Positions 1-8,357 of a stretch of DNA of 64,000 nucleotides are shown in pieces; positions within the stretch are counted from its first letter, which is position 1; the number at the start of each line of letters is the position of its first letter. The stretch is from UBA1351 sp963677885 (GTDB lineage Bacteria > Bacillota > Clostridia > Lachnospirales > Vallitaleaceae): positions 3,162,001 to 3,226,000 of the forward strand of contig OY782500.1 of NCBI GenBank assembly GCA_963677885.1. The letters run 5' to 3'. Under the pieces are notes generated by a model. The model did no database searches and was not told the DNA's origin. It saw nothing but the letters and a program-made list of their open reading frames with translations. Both the position numbers and the translations under genes were made by a program.

Positions 1-2
1 GC

Positions 3-1418
3 CATGGATGGGATGATGATTTTGAAGTTAAAAGACCTTGGTATGATTACCTGAGTCAACGGGGAAGTCACTTTCCCAATGCCTATTGCTCAACACCTAT
101 TTGCTGTCCTTCAAGGAGGACTATTTTAACGGGCCAATATGGACATAATCATGGACAAAAAACCAATCAAAGTCAAGCTCCCTTTGAACACGGGACTTTT
201 TTTGAGCAATTGGACAAGGTTGGATATGACAACTATTATTATGGTAAATGGCATGCAGGACGTGGCTTGGCTTCTGATCATGGCTGTAAAGGATTTACCT
301 ACCAGGACTATGGAAACCCATATAATGAGAAAGAATACACACAATATAGGCAGGAAAGAGGATTGGATTTCCCAAAGGCCTATATAGAAGACGATTATTG
401 TACCCCGGGTTGGATTGATGACATCGAGGAGAACCGTGAATACCTCTTAAACAGAGAGACCATGAACGAATGTGTTTCAGGCATTTTTTTAGGAGATAAG
501 GAAGGACATGAAGCCTATTTTCTTGCAAATACAGCTTGTAAACAAATTCAAGAACTTGCAAAGAATCCGGATCAGGCTTTCTGCCTTCGTATAGATTTCT
601 GGGGACCCCATCAACCTTATCTACCTACACAGGAGTTTGCGGATATGTATCCTCCCGAAAATATTCCTGTCTATGGTAATTACAGGGATAATTTGGATAA
701 TAAACCGGATACCTATAAGTGGGAAGCTGCGAAAGGGCTCGGTGAAAATGAACGACTTATTCAACCCTCAAGCCTGCCTTTAGATAAATGGAAGAGAACC
801 CTGTCCAGATGCTATGGTCATATTACCATGGTTGATGATGCGGCAGGAAGGATTATCAGGGCTTTGGAAGAGCATTCACTCATGGAGAACACCATCATCA
901 TTTGGACCTGTGATCATGGCGATGCCATTATGTGCCATGGAGGCCACTTTGATAAAGATGCATATATGCCTGAGGAGTTACTCAGAATACCCCTATGTCT
1001 CTATGATCCAAAGCAGGAAGTAACCGGTATCAACAATAGTTTAGTCAGCAATATCGATATAGCTCCAACCATACTGGATGCTGCAGGCATCAAGCCTAAC
1101 GATATTGATTTTCCTATGGATGGAAGAAGTTTATTGGACTTAAGCAGAAAAGCAACAGTCAGTTGGCGGGACAGTCTCCTATGTGAGACATACGGGCACC
1201 ATTATCCCCATCTGGGAAAAGTGGTGATCAAAGGACAATGGAAGTATGTCTACAATGAGAACCAAATGGATGAACTTTATGACCTGGACAAGGATCCCTA
1301 TGAGTTGGATAATAGAATCGGAGAATCTATGTGGGCTCAAAAGGTTAAGGAAATGAAAGAGGAGCTCTTATTACTCCAGAAAGAAACACACGATAAGGAT
1401 TTGTTAAAGGAGATATAG
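3..1418 (+). CDS. Sulfatase, 5' end outside the window
   Basis: This is a type I sulfatase, which removes sulfate esters from carbohydrates. The frame is open to the left edge, so the true start lies upstream. The active-site motif C-C-P-S-R is at 102-116; it fits C-x-P-S-R, whose first Cys is converted to formylglycine. It is followed by the usual TILTGQYGHNHG stretch, then YYGKWHAG, the metal-binding TCDHGD near 907-924, and a GGHFDKDAY segment. Only a few tens of N-terminal residues can be missing, because the CxPSR motif normally lies some 50 residues in. The stop codon abuts the ATG of the following GH43 gene, so the two are co-transcribed. Activity needs a formylglycine-generating (anSME-type) enzyme, which is not in this window. 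The substrate is unknown; the GH43 neighbour suggests a sulfated plant or algal glycan. No signal peptide can be judged. Confidence 0.93.
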   Translation, partial: HGWDDDFEVKRPWYDYLSQRGSHFPNAYCSTPICCPSRRTILTGQYGHNHGQKTNQSQAPFEHGTFFEQLDKVGYDNYYYGKWHAGRGLASDHGCKGFTYQDYGNPYNEKEYTQYRQERGLDFPKAYIEDDYCTPGWIDDIEENREYLLNRETMNECVSGIFLGDKEGHEAYFLANTACKQIQELAKNPDQAFCLRIDFWGPHQPYLPTQEFADMYPPENIPVYGNYRDNLDNKPDTYKWEAAKGLGENERLIQPSSLPLDKWKRTLSRCYGHITMVDDAAGRIIRALEEHSLMENTIIIWTCDHGDAIMCHGGHFDKDAYMPEELLRIPLCLYDPKQEVTGINNSLVSNIDIAPTILDAAGIKPNDIDFPMDGRSLLDLSRKATVSWRDSLLCETYGHHYPHLGKVVIKGQWKYVYNENQMDELYDLDKDPYELDNRIGESMWAQKVKEMKEELLLLQKETHDKDLLKEI

Positions 1419-2363
1419 ATGAAAAAGAACTTTGTTAATGGTCTGGCTATAGGTGTCAATAATATTGGTGATCCATTTATTCTCAAGGATGTAGGAACAG
1501 ATGGTCAAACCATATATTATCTATACGCCACATCCTTTATAAAAGGATTTAAAGTATGGTCTTCTAAAAATCTTACTGATTGGAAGGAAGAAGGAATCTG
1601 TTATGACGGATCTAAAAGTAAGTGGGCCAAAGATTCATTTTGGGCTCCTGAATGTACAAAATATAAGGGGAATTACTATTTATTTTTTAGTGCCAACTGG
1701 AACTACAACCCTGAAAATGATGACGAAACTTTCAGGATTGGTCTTGCCATGAGTGACAGCCCCTTAGGCCCCTTTCAAGATGTCTCGGACCATCCTATAT
1801 TTGATCCGGCATACCCGATCATTGATGCCAATGTTTTTATAGATGAAGATGGTCGTAAGTATTTAACCTATTCTAGATGTTGCTATAAGCACAAAGTAGG
1901 ACCTTACGAAGAGAGTCATATTTATGGAGTTGAACTGTCTGAAGACCTGACTTCAACAGTCGGCCAGCCGGTCAAGCTTTTGTGGCCACAGCAGGAGTGG
2001 GAAAATCAGTCTCTTCACACCGGACGAAGATGGAATGAAGGATCCTTCATGTTTAAACGAAATGGGACCTACTATATGACCTTTTCTGCCAATCACTTTA
2101 TGGATAAGGAATATGCCATCGGTTATGCAAGGGCAGACCATCCTCTGGGTCCATATATAAAATCAGAAGATAATCCCTTATTAGCCCATGATTATCCCCG
2201 AATGTCCGGTCCGGGTCACAATAGCCTAACCTTCGATCAGGACGGTGATGAAATGTTAATTGTCTACCATTGTCATAGTGATCCTGTAAAAGGAGGTAGT
2301 GACAGGCAAGTGGTCATACAGTCTCTGATATTCGATCAGGAAGGTAATATGGAAGTTCTATAA
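1419..2363 (+). CDS. Glycoside hydrolase family 43-like enzyme
   Basis: A 314-residue single-domain five-bladed beta-propeller enzyme of the GH43 type (arabinofuranosidase/xylosidase-like). The three expected acidic positions are visible: Asp in NNIGDPFI near residue 18, Asp in PIIDANVFIDEDGR near residue 145, and Glu in WNEGSFMF near residue 206. The SFWAPE motif near residue 71 is also typical. There is no signal peptide, so it probably acts in the cytoplasm on imported oligosaccharides. The ATG follows the sulfatase stop without a gap, which implies translational coupling. A terminator follows at 2370. The linkage cleaved cannot be deduced from sequence alone. Confidence 0.88.
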   Translation: MKKNFVNGLAIGVNNIGDPFILKDVGTDGQTIYYLYATSFIKGFKVWSSKNLTDWKEEGICYDGSKSKWAKDSFWAPECTKYKGNYYLFFSANWNYNPENDDETFRIGLAMSDSPLGPFQDVSDHPIFDPAYPIIDANVFIDEDGRKYLTYSRCCYKHKVGPYEESHIYGVELSEDLTSTVGQPVKLLWPQQEWENQSLHTGRRWNEGSFMFKRNGTYYMTFSANHFMDKEYAIGYARADHPLGPYIKSEDNPLLAHDYPRMSGPGHNSLTFDQDGDEMLIVYHCHSDPVKGGSDRQVVIQSLIFDQEGNMEVL

Positions 2364-2369
2364 ACAGTC

Positions 2370-2399
2370 AAGAGTCAGCTTTAATGCTGGCTCTTTTCT
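2370..2399 (+). terminator. Intrinsic terminator after sulfatase-GH43
   Basis: AAGAGTCAGC (2370-2379) pairs with GCTGGCTCTT (2386-2395) through ten pairs including one G-U, with a TTTAAT loop and a T-rich tail. It closes the first transcription unit seven bases after the GH43 stop. Confidence 0.8.
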
Positions 2400-2544
2400 T
2401 GTATAAACCGCTACTAACACTTATATAGTCCCAATAATTACACCAAGGATTATAGGATTTTCTTTTATCATGTCGTATAATAAACCTAAACCTGAATGAC
2501 TAAAGACGTCGAAATCATTAAGGAATAAAAAGAGAGGTATACCC

Positions 2545-3162
2545 ATGGAAGAAAAACTATATAAAGGCTTTTTGCTTTTGATATATGTGGTGCTCATGGC
2601 AGCCATATTGGATTTTAATTTAATCCTTCTCATCAATCTCCGCTTTCTTATATATCTGATTGCAGGAACAACACTACTCATGCTTTTCTATAAGAAAAAG
2701 GTGGGAAAAGGCATCCGGTGGATCTACAGAACCAGACTATATCTATTAATTACCGGATGTGTCATTACTTTTTTATCCCAGTTGCTTTTACTGCAGGATA
2801 TTAAAGGGAGTCAGGACTTGGGATTGGACATTACGATTAATTTTATACCAATCTTCTACGCCATGTTTTTTATCTTGCTTTTAGATGTATTTAAGAAAGA
2901 AGAACAGACCAGGGGAGAGAAGGAGGAAATCCTTGTCCAGCCTCGGAAAAGACAAGAAGACCTGACAGCACTCTTTGTATCCCTTAACTTGTCAAAGAGG
3001 GAGAAAGCAGTAGCCCTCGAACTTCTTCAGAATCTATCCAACAAGGAAATTGGAGACAAACTCTTCATATCAGAAAATACAGTAAAGAAACATGTTCACC
3101 ACATCTTTGTTAAGGCAGAGGTCAACAACCGTACCGAATTTATACAATTGTGCAAAGAATAG
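2545..3162 (+). CDS. Membrane-anchored LuxR-type transcription regulator
   Basis: A 205-residue protein with about four hydrophobic segments in the first 120 residues (near 6-26, 28-48, 68-86, 96-116). A charged linker follows, then a C-terminal LuxR/GerE helix-turn-helix: LSKREKAVALELLQNLSNKEIG, then the recognition helix region ISENTVKKHVHHIF. It has no receiver domain, so the membrane part presumably senses the signal. The start is an ATG preceded by AGAGAGGT. A small membrane protein follows after 11 bases. A TATAAT at 2476-2481 could be its -10 box, but no good -35 is visible. The signal and targets are unknown. Confidence 0.8.
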   Translation: MEEKLYKGFLLLIYVVLMAAILDFNLILLINLRFLIYLIAGTTLLMLFYKKKVGKGIRWIYRTRLYLLITGCVITFLSQLLLLQDIKGSQDLGLDITINFIPIFYAMFFILLLDVFKKEEQTRGEKEEILVQPRKRQEDLTALFVSLNLSKREKAVALELLQNLSNKEIGDKLFISENTVKKHVHHIFVKAEVNNRTEFIQLCKE

Positions 3163-3173
3163 GAGTTATATAA

Positions 3174-3362
3174 ATGGACGAGAAAAGAAAAAGAGAACAG
3201 ATGAACAATATGAGGGATTTTGATGAAAAGGATGAAAAAGATCCGATTCGTATGTTTTCATGGTTTACATCAGACAAGCTGGACAAAAAAGCTTATTGGA
3301 TAGCAATTTTGGCTTTATTGGCATATTTTCTTTTTACAAATCTGCCTAGTTTGTTTAGGTAA
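3174..3362 (+). CDS. Small single-pass membrane protein
   Basis: A 62-residue protein with a highly charged N-terminal half (Lys/Arg/Asp/Glu-rich) and one hydrophobic helix near residues 41-58 ending in LPSLFR. AGGAG at 3161-3165 gives a good ribosome binding site, and the gene is 11 bases behind the LuxR-type gene, so it is probably translated with it. I do not recognise a family. It may be an accessory partner of the membrane regulator; that is inference from position only. Confidence 0.6.
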   Translation: MDEKRKREQMNNMRDFDEKDEKDPIRMFSWFTSDKLDKKAYWIAILALLAYFLFTNLPSLFR

Positions 3363-3438
3363 GAACTGTTTGCCATTCTCATTTATTAGGGGTAGTATAG
3401 ATAGTAGATACTGCTAATGGCGAAGGTGGGAATGGGTC

Positions 3439-5034
3439 ATGAAGGAAGAACGAAAAGATATTATAAAACGGCTTGATGAGGCCTTGGTTAAGACCAATGA
3501 ATCCTATATGATTCTGGATAGAGACCACCTGGATGTGGTTGGAACCCTTAAAGAAATTATTAGGGAGGCTGGTGAAATCAAGTACCAGGAAGGCTTGCTG
3601 AGGGCTTATGTCAATATGGGCGCCCATTATACCCTTAAAGAGGACCATGAGGAAGCTCTGGCCTATATGAAAAAGGCCAAAGCCCTGGTAGACTATCGCT
3701 TGGTTCCGGAAAAATACTACTCAGAAGTCAGCGCTTTATATATGATGTATTATGCCGACTTAATTGGAGACCTGGAGACAGCAGCAGAGTACTACCATTT
3801 AGGTGTAAAGGCCGCATCTAAAGCCAATGATATGGTTAATGTAATGGTGTTAAAAGGGAATTATGGAAGTCTCCTGGTAGATACCGGTCATTTTGAAGAT
3901 GCCCTTAAACTTCTTCATGAAGTCAGAGAGTATGCAGAACTCCACTATGATAAGCTGGTTAGGTATGTCTATGAAAATATGGGACGGGCTTACTTGGCTC
4001 TTAATCTCTATGAAGATGCCAAAGCCTGGTATGAGAAGGCCTTAAATGCCGCTGTTAAAAATGGAGATACTATCATCCAGAATGGAAGTATTCGAGGTCT
4101 TGCCAGAATATATATGGAGTATGGACAGACTGAAAAAGCTATAGAAACCATTAAGCACACCATACTGGTTGACGGTAAAGGAGAACGGATTTTTGACAAG
4201 TTGCATGCAGCCGTTGAATTAAGTGAAATCTATATTGACCTAGGGCTTTTTGAAGACGGTTACAATGAACTTCTGCCATATATGGAGTATGCTAAGACAA
4301 CCATTGAAAGCCTTGGTTATCGTTATTTCCAGAATCTGGCATCTATTGCAGGATGTATAGGTTATTTTGAAGAAGCATACCGGTTTGAGAAATTGGCTCA
4401 TACCATGCATATACATGCTTCTGAGAATAAGGCCTATGACAAGAGTCGAACCATAATTGTCAATGAGTATCGTGAGCATATTAATCGATTGAAAGCCCTT
4501 GCCAAGATGGGTTCTGAAATTGTAGAAACCTTGGATTTAAGTAAGATTGTCCATATTCTTAATGATGGGCTTAAAGATATAATCACCTTTGATGCCCTGG
4601 CTATTGGAGAAATTGTAGATGGTCGTCTGCACTATAAGCACTATATGATGGAAGACAAGACTGGGGACTTGATTGATATCCCTATAGTTAAGAATAAAAG
4701 TCTTGTTAGCTGGGTCATCGAAAACGAAAAGGAACTTTTCATTTCTGATATACATAAGGATTATGACAAGTATGTAGATCAGATCAGATACCTGAAACCG
4801 GATACCGTTGAAACGGATTCTGAACCCAGGTCAGTGATGTACAAGCCTATTAAGCTTAATGATGAGATGATTGGTCTCTTTACAATCCAATCCTACAAAG
4901 TAGATGCTTTTGGAGCCAGTGAGTATGAGGTGTTTCGTATTGTATCCACTTATGTTTCTGCAGCTCTTAGGTCGGTGTATTTTCTTCAAAAGGATGAGGA
5001 AGATGATGAAGAGTGGGAAACAATTGAGGCTTGA
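3439..5034 (+). CDS. TPR-repeat protein with C-terminal GAF domain
   Basis: A 531-residue soluble protein. About residues 20-330 are tetratricopeptide-type helical repeats (for example AYVNMGAHYTLKEDHEEALAYM and YVYENMGRAYLALNLYEDAKAWYEKA). Residues about 355-515 form a GAF domain beginning ETLDLSKIVHILNDGLKDI. The C-terminus is very acidic. Proteins with this layout usually carry a GGDEF, kinase or HTH output domain after the GAF; here the chain simply ends. It may act through protein contacts, perhaps with the LuxR-type regulator upstream. The ATG is preceded by GAAGGTGGG. The stop codon lies inside the -35 box of the next promoter. Confidence 0.75.
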   Translation: MKEERKDIIKRLDEALVKTNESYMILDRDHLDVVGTLKEIIREAGEIKYQEGLLRAYVNMGAHYTLKEDHEEALAYMKKAKALVDYRLVPEKYYSEVSALYMMYYADLIGDLETAAEYYHLGVKAASKANDMVNVMVLKGNYGSLLVDTGHFEDALKLLHEVREYAELHYDKLVRYVYENMGRAYLALNLYEDAKAWYEKALNAAVKNGDTIIQNGSIRGLARIYMEYGQTEKAIETIKHTILVDGKGERIFDKLHAAVELSEIYIDLGLFEDGYNELLPYMEYAKTTIESLGYRYFQNLASIAGCIGYFEEAYRFEKLAHTMHIHASENKAYDKSRTIIVNEYREHINRLKALAKMGSEIVETLDLSKIVHILNDGLKDIITFDALAIGEIVDGRLHYKHYMMEDKTGDLIDIPIVKNKSLVSWVIENEKELFISDIHKDYDKYVDQIRYLKPDTVETDSEPRSVMYKPIKLNDEMIGLFTIQSYKVDAFGASEYEVFRIVSTYVSAALRSVYFLQKDEEDDEEWETIEA

Positions 5035-5060
5035 CATCATAAAAAATCCTGTGATATAAT
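5031..5060 (+). promoter_or_regulatory. Consensus sigma-A promoter for the DUF2798-like gene
   Basis: A perfect -35 TTGACA (5031-5036) and perfect -10 TATAAT (5055-5060) are separated by 18 bases. The -35 overlaps the TGA stop of the TPR-GAF gene. It is one of the best promoters in the window and should drive the gene at 5203 through a leader of about 135 bases. Confidence 0.8.
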
Positions 5061-5124
5061 CCATAAGAATTTTAATTCAGCAAATTATATATTGAAAACA
5101 CAAATGAAAATGGTAGTAATAATT

Positions 5125-5176
5125 AGGCACTTGCCCGATTTTAACGAAAGTTATAATTGGATAAGTGCCTTTCTTA
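5125..5176 (+). terminator. Hairpin in the leader of the DUF2798-like gene (attenuator candidate)
   Basis: AGGCACTT (5125-5132) pairs with AAGTGCCT (5163-5170). Inside it a second imperfect stem, CCGATTTTAAC with GTTATAATTGG, is capped by a GAAA tetraloop. The outer stem is followed by TTCTT. Because a consensus promoter lies upstream, the hairpin is in the 5' leader and could work as an attenuator; it could also end read-through from the upstream gene. Confidence 0.55.
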
Positions 5177-5202
5177 TTACTCTAAATTGAAAGGAATGTA
5201 TT

Positions 5203-5652
5203 ATGCCAAAGAACAAAAAAGAAAGTTTTGTATTCACCCTAATGATGTGTAGCCTCATGGTTTTAGTCATGTCAATTTATAATGTAGCACGAATTCATGG
5301 AGTCTCAGAAAACCTGCTCATTGATACCCTTAAAGGATTTCCCTTGGCTTTTGTAGTAGCCCTGGCTGCTGATTGGTTCCTTGTAGGTCCTCTGGCTAAA
5401 AAGCTGGCGTTTAAGTTTATTAAGCCTGAAGATGCCATGATAAAAAAGGCCATTATTATTTCTTCCTGTATGGTTGTTGGTATGGTCCTTGTTATGTCCC
5501 TTTTTGGTTCTTTGATGGGTGTCGGTCTATCAGCCAATCTGCTTCTTGTCTGGTTAATTAATATACCCTTGAACTTTATAGTAGCTTACCCTTTGCAGAT
5601 TCTTGTGGCCGGTCCTTTGGTTCGGTTTGGCTTTGTAAGGATTTACGCATAG
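5203..5652 (+). CDS. DUF2798-like four-helix membrane protein
   Basis: A 149-residue, almost wholly hydrophobic protein built of two similar halves of about 65 residues. Each half has two membrane helices, with the pattern FVFTLMMCSLMVLVMSIYN ... LAADWFLVGPLAKKLAFKF and IISSCMVVGMVLVMSLFGS ... YPLQILVAGPLVRFGFVRI. This tandem arrangement is typical of DUF2798 proteins, whose function is unknown. GAAAGGAA precedes the ATG. It has its own consensus promoter and a structured leader. It ends six bases before the stop of the convergent AraC-GH39 gene. Confidence 0.78.
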   Translation: MPKNKKESFVFTLMMCSLMVLVMSIYNVARIHGVSENLLIDTLKGFPLAFVVALAADWFLVGPLAKKLAFKFIKPEDAMIKKAIIISSCMVVGMVLVMSLFGSLMGVGLSANLLLVWLINIPLNFIVAYPLQILVAGPLVRFGFVRIYA

Positions 5653-5658
5653 GCTGGA

Positions 5659-8127
5659 TTACAAGAGGACTTCCGGTTTAAGTTCAATTAAACGAACCTC
5701 GTGAGGTTCCAAAACCCGTGAGAGTATTAGTTTTTTATCGTCGGTACTTTCCCGGGTTTTTTCTATCTTAGGTAGGGAAACAGATTTCAAATAGTCCACT
5801 TCCTCCTCAGTTTCAAGAGCCATTGCCCCTAAATCAATCCACTTATCAAAGCCGGATCCGTTCTGTCGGTTAAGAATTCTGTCGGCGATAATATAGTTGG
5901 ACTCTTCCAGGTTGTCCAGGGTTAAGATAAACTTAAACTTATGGAGGTCAGGAAAGGGTGTGTACCGGTTCTCAAAAGTCATATCAAAAAGTTCTCCGGA
6001 AGCATATAAGGATGAATAATGTTGGTAATTATAAAGGATGATCTGATAAGATGATCCTTTTTTTGTGACAAAATATCCATCGCCCCGATCAAGTAACTGG
6101 TCACCTAGCCTGGATAGGAAGGTAAAGGCATAGTATTGGGCTTTTTTGATGCCATTGTAGGTAAATAAACCGATACCTCCATGGAAAAGACGGCCGGACA
6201 TCTGGACTTCTTCAATATAGTCGGTCAATCCCCAATATGCAAAGCTTGCCATCCGGTCGTAATTCTCGAGAATATTTTTAACGATGTAAGGTGGTTTGAA
6301 AGCAGTGTCATTCAGAAGCTCCCGGTGGGAAATAGAGCTGTTCCATTCCGTTATATAAAAGTTCTTCATATTCCATCCAAGATTTCGATTGTTCTGCTTA
6401 ATCTTATTAATGCTAAGTCTAAGGGCATCTTCGGATGGATCCAACATAAGGTGAGACTCCGTAAGGGATTTGGAGGACAGGGTGTCTTTAGGTATAACTG
6501 GATAAAAATGATAGTTAAGAAAAGCAGGCTGGCAATCATTTTCTCTGCAATAGCTAAGGAAAGCAGTTACCCAGTCACCCTTTTCCATGGTCATATTCAT
6601 AAGTCCCGGACCGCCAAAGGCAATCTGAGGATCGATACCAACAACGGTTTTATATGTTACCTGATAAAAATAAAAGTAATCCTCTTTATCTTTAATACCG
6701 GATAAGGCCTCTGGAGCATCAGGAGTATTCCAAAGATAGAAAGGCCATTTTCTTACTTCTTCAGGTCCATAACGGTTTTGAAGATGGATAACCAGGTTTC
6801 TGATCAAGTATTGCCATTTGTTGTAATCCTTTGGGAGGCTTACACATGATTCAAGGAAGTTAATGGTCATCTCAGGATTCTTGGCTAAATCTGTGGGCAT
6901 GTATGAAAGCTGGATAAGGGGTCTCAAATTAATGGATAGAAGAAAGTCAAATATCATATCCACATAGGTAAAGTTAAGAATAGGCTGACCGGAGGGGCTT
7001 TCTGAATAAACCATCATTTCATCATCCAAGAGTCCGTGGAATTTAATGTAGTGAAAGCCGATATCCTTCTGAAGGTCTTTTAGCATATCCTGAAAGTTGG
7101 CCAGGAGAAGGTGTCTTGCCATACCGATCGTTGTGACTTGTTTGAAGGTATGGTCTAGATCAAGCCCCTTGGTCTGGGTATTGATTGGAGGGATTTCTGT
7201 ATATTTTACCGTCTCATCACCAGCTGAATCAAAGCTGTCAGGTTTGGATATGTACTCTGCTAACCGTCCCAAGGTGGATTGATGTACAAGACCAATGGTA
7301 TTTCGCTGGAATACATGATCTTCCCTAGTGATATGTTTAGATAAGTCCTTTCTGAAATCACTTGGCAGGATACCGTATTTGGATTTGAAAACCTGAACGA
7401 AGGATCTGGCATTGGAGAAACCATTAATATCTGAAACATAATCAATTGTCAAATCAATATTCTTAAGGTCCATTAGTGCACTGTTTAGACGAAGAGTATT
7501 GATGTAGTCCTTAAAGTTCATATTCAGAGATTCCTTGAGAAGTTTTGATAAGTATGGAGGTGTCAGATAAAATTCTGCTGCAATAGATTTCAGGGTAATA
7601 GGTTCCTTGTAGTGGGTGTTAATATAGGCCAAAAGATCGGCCAATCTTTGTCTTGCTGTGTTAAGAGGTTGAGTTGACTTAACATGGTAGTGACTAAGTA
7701 AATGGTGGAGAAGGGCATAAGTATAGGAATACTGAAGGAGTAGTTTATTGTTTTCAGTGGATTGTGAGTATTTAACTAGTAGAGCCAAGTATTTTTTTAA
7801 TGGGACTAAGACTTCCTTATTGGTTGTGGTCGTGGAGTTACAGTCAAAATAGACCCTCATGCCTTCTTTGGGTTGAACTTGGAAGGCGTAAGGATTAAAG
7901 CGGAACTTGGCTATTTTGCACTCTGAGGCTTTAAAGGAATGGAGGTCATAAGCGTTAATCAAGACTAGGTCATCTTCCACCAGATGATAGTTGTTTTCAT
8001 TGATTTGTATATTGACCTTGCCTTGAAGAATATATACCAAGAGGTAGTCGGTAAACCATTGTTGAGGTGTTGTAGTAATTGTTTCAAAAGATATGACGAC
8101 TGGATCCGTTTGTATTTGCTTTGACAT
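5659..8127 (-). CDS. AraC-type regulator fused to a GH39-like domain
   Basis: An 822-residue protein. Residues about 10-90 form a cupin-type sensing domain. Residues about 160-265 are an AraC double helix-turn-helix (ITLKSIAAEFYLTPPYLSKLLKES ... VSDINGFSNARSFVQVFKSKYG). Residues about 320-800 resemble a GH39 TIM barrel plus beta-sandwich. The nucleophile motif YITEWNSS (E594) is kept, but the acid/base motif WNEP reads WNTP (T468). The barrel is therefore probably a ligand-sensing module rather than an active xylosidase. AAGGAGG precedes the ATG. The gene is divergent from the transporter-glycosidase operon at 8358, which it most likely controls. Direct DNA binding in the shared 230-base region is inferred. 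Confidence 0.85.
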   Translation of the reverse strand: MSKQIQTDPVVISFETITTTPQQWFTDYLLVYILQGKVNIQINENNYHLVEDDLVLINAYDLHSFKASECKIAKFRFNPYAFQVQPKEGMRVYFDCNSTTTTNKEVLVPLKKYLALLVKYSQSTENNKLLLQYSYTYALLHHLLSHYHVKSTQPLNTARQRLADLLAYINTHYKEPITLKSIAAEFYLTPPYLSKLLKESLNMNFKDYINTLRLNSALMDLKNIDLTIDYVSDINGFSNARSFVQVFKSKYGILPSDFRKDLSKHITREDHVFQRNTIGLVHQSTLGRLAEYISKPDSFDSAGDETVKYTEIPPINTQTKGLDLDHTFKQVTTIGMARHLLLANFQDMLKDLQKDIGFHYIKFHGLLDDEMMVYSESPSGQPILNFTYVDMIFDFLLSINLRPLIQLSYMPTDLAKNPEMTINFLESCVSLPKDYNKWQYLIRNLVIHLQNRYGPEEVRKWPFYLWNTPDAPEALSGIKDKEDYFYFYQVTYKTVVGIDPQIAFGGPGLMNMTMEKGDWVTAFLSYCRENDCQPAFLNYHFYPVIPKDTLSSKSLTESHLMLDPSEDALRLSINKIKQNNRNLGWNMKNFYITEWNSSISHRELLNDTAFKPPYIVKNILENYDRMASFAYWGLTDYIEEVQMSGRLFHGGIGLFTYNGIKKAQYYAFTFLSRLGDQLLDRGDGYFVTKKGSSYQIILYNYQHYSSLYASGELFDMTFENRYTPFPDLHKFKFILTLDNLEESNYIIADRILNRQNGSGFDKWIDLGAMALETEEEVDYLKSVSLPKIEKTRESTDDKKLILSRVLEPHEVRLIELKPEVLL

Positions 8128-8168
8128 ATGAAACCTCCTTATTGTTGATATTATAGCATGTATATGAG

Positions 8169-8211
8169 CAGATGTATTAAATATATATGTAATAAATTAA
8201 TTTAACATCTG
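8169..8211. promoter_or_regulatory. Inverted repeat in the AraC-GH39 / ABC operon intergenic region
   Basis: CAGATGTATTAAAT (8169-8182) is mirrored by ATTTAACATCTG (8200-8211), perfect apart from one inserted base, in an otherwise AT-rich divergent region (8128-8357). A TATAAT at 8320-8325 could be the -10 of the operon; no good -35 accompanies it, as expected for an activator-dependent promoter. The repeat is a candidate binding site for the AraC-GH39 protein. Confidence 0.45.
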
Positions 8212-8357
8212 TAAATTATTAATATTCGCTGTGATGAAAATCTTCATTGTAGACAAAGAGTATAAAAAAACGTTCAATTATCCATGACAAAAAGGCTAAT
8301 GAAGGTTCATTAAAACTTTTATAATTGCCATATAGTGAAAAGATGGAGGCAGGAACT

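Noticed and set aside
6181..6705. 174-codon plus-strand frame inside the AraC-GH39 gene
   Set aside because: It is antisense to clear GH39 and linker sequence with strong motifs, and shows no ribosome binding site.
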